A DNA stretch of 64,000 nt from Sphingorhabdus sp. EL138. GTDB taxonomy: Bacteria > Pseudomonadota > Alphaproteobacteria > Sphingomonadales > Sphingomonadaceae. Below are positions 63,129 to 64,000 of the stretch, in pieces (position 1 is the stretch's first letter; each line of letters begins with the position of its first letter). Location: positions 62,001 to 126,000 of the forward strand of contig NZ_CAMCWY010000002.1 of assembly GCF_945882965.1 (NCBI RefSeq), written 5' to 3'. A program made the translations under genes and the position numbers. The notes beneath the pieces are model-generated. The model saw only the letters and a list, made by a program, of their open reading frames with translations, was not told the origin of the DNA and did no database searches.

Positions 63129-64000
63129 ATGGTTAATATTGTGATTGATTCAAATAATGAATATACAAATCTAAACATCTATTTGGAATTATCTTTTATT
63201 ATTCCAAAAACTTCTAATGAATATGATAAGTGGGCTGATATTTTCGTCGGGCGAGAAAACTGGGTCGACAATCTGCAGTTGAAAAATTTTAATGCATCAC
63301 CAGTTTTTCATTCGATATATATAGAATCAATACTTCATTCCTATAGACTACTTTGCGAGTTAGCTCGGCTGCCTATTTTTGACACTCCAAAGTTAGTATC
63401 TTTATCGGAGGATAAAATTGATGCTAATAGATACACAATAAAAATCGGAACATATTTAGATACTAAGGTGTCACAATCTGTCTATAAAAAACTTATAAAC
63501 ACCGCTTTAAAAATTTGTGAATGGATGGCCCAACATAGCCCCACACCAGACAATAAGCACAAGCTATTTAGCACCATTACCGAAAAAGTGATTAAACCGC
63601 TTCATCAAATTATTCCAGCTGGGAAATCCACTATTCCGGTACTTCGAGTTGCGCATGCCTTGGGAATTCCTTTCATTCATTTGGGCTTGGGCGTGTATCA
63701 GCTAGGTTGGGGTAGCAAAGCCAGAAGACTTGACAGAAGCATCTGTGAATTTGATTCAGCGATTGGGACAAGGCTAGCACAAAACAAGGTTTCAACTGCA
63801 AACATTCTGCGTGAAGTTGGGCTGCCGGCTCCAGTACATGGGGTAACTACAACAGAAACCGATGCTCTCGCAATTGCTACAAAAATTGGGTTTCCGGTGG
63901 TAGTTAAGCCAGCTGACGGCGACAGAGGCGAAGGGGTAACTGTAGATATTTTTGAGGAGACGCAGCTTACGGCGGCCTTTGCTCCTGCCCACAAATTGTC
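63129..64000 (+). CDS. cyanophycin-synthetase-like ATP-grasp ligase, second copy (3' cut by window edge)
   Basis: Open from ATG 63129 to the window end, 290 codons so far, with AGGA just before the start. A divergent AT-rich N-terminus (SFIIPKTSNEYDKWADIFVG) is followed by VYQLGWGSKARRLDRSI, NILREVGLPAPVHG and IGFPVVVKPADGDRGEGVTV, collinear with IYQFGWGSRSRWLDSSF, ILRDFGLPVPNQ and IGYPVVVKPADLDGGLGV in the gene at 36623. Both therefore belong to the same ATP-grasp group, closest in pattern to the ATP-grasp half of cyanophycin synthetases. It follows the broken manC after 12 bases. Substrate unknown; whether an oxygenase gene follows cannot be seen. Confidence 0.88.
   Translation, partial: MVNIVIDSNNEYTNLNIYLELSFIIPKTSNEYDKWADIFVGRENWVDNLQLKNFNASPVFHSIYIESILHSYRLLCELARLPIFDTPKLVSLSEDKIDANRYTIKIGTYLDTKVSQSVYKKLINTALKICEWMAQHSPTPDNKHKLFSTITEKVIKPLHQIIPAGKSTIPVLRVAHALGIPFIHLGLGVYQLGWGSKARRLDRSICEFDSAIGTRLAQNKVSTANILREVGLPAPVHGVTTTETDALAIATKIGFPVVVKPADGDRGEGVTVDIFEETQLTAAFAPAHKL

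Noticed and set aside
1-64000. CRISPR arrays, prophage structural genes, rRNA operons, conjugation or plasmid replication genes
   Set aside because: Looked for by eye on both strands; no regularly spaced direct repeats and no proteins of these classes were seen.

Overview
The window comes from an alphaproteobacterium, most likely a sphingomonad (Sphingomonadales). The signs are several TonB-dependent receptors, C-ending codons in the housekeeping genes, a DUF1134/EipA-type envelope protein, and a Wzx/Wzy exopolysaccharide locus led by a NusG-like antiterminator. Base composition changes abruptly several times: a core segment is flanked by at least two accessory regions.

1-16.6 kb is an accessory catabolic region. 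Two TonB receptors (the first cut by the window edge) flank a P450, a CoA ligase, a TetR regulator, an iron-ADH/maleylacetate-reductase-like enzyme, an N-carbamoylsarcosine-amidase-like hydrolase, a CaiB-type CoA transferase, HyuB and HyuA subunits, an HMG-CoA-lyase-family enzyme and a GntR/FCD regulator. The perfect palindrome TTGTATACAA occurs twice: between gntR and the second receptor, and in front of the HMGL-led operon. This suggests one regulon. The region ends at a 43-bp copy of the 3' part of tRNA-Gly(GCC), from anticodon to CCA, as left by a tRNA-targeting integrase.

16.7-32.6 kb is ordinary chromosome: a fatty acid desaturase, a GH42 beta-galactosidase, prfC, pheT-pheS, rplT-rpmI, hisN-prs, nadE, ribD-ribE, an EipA-like gene and tRNA-Ser(GCT).

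32.6-42 kb is a second patchwork region just downstream of tRNA-Ser. It holds a SulP-STAS-cNMP-binding transporter, a TonB receptor truncated at about residue 335, a three-gene cassette (cyanophycin-synthetase-like ATP-grasp ligase, small possibly hot-dog-like protein, clavaminate-synthase-like Fe(II)/2OG oxygenase), and remnants of two IS3-like transposases.

42-63.1 kb is an exopolysaccharide locus: small envelope protein, winged-helix regulator, NusG-like antiterminator, WecA-like phosphoglycosyltransferase, O-antigen ligase/polymerase, Wza, Wzc, then an AT-rich block (glycosyltransferases, FkbM-like methyltransferase, Wzx, second polymerase) and a higher-GC block (acetyltransferase, methyltransferase, two GT2 enzymes, gmd, fcl). 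The product is probably a GDP-L-fucose-derived, Wzx/Wzy-assembled polymer. A manC gene is cut off after 77 codons and followed at once by a second cyanophycin-synthetase-like ATP-grasp gene that runs off the window. This gene is related to the one at 36.6 kb and likewise sits next to a truncated gene.
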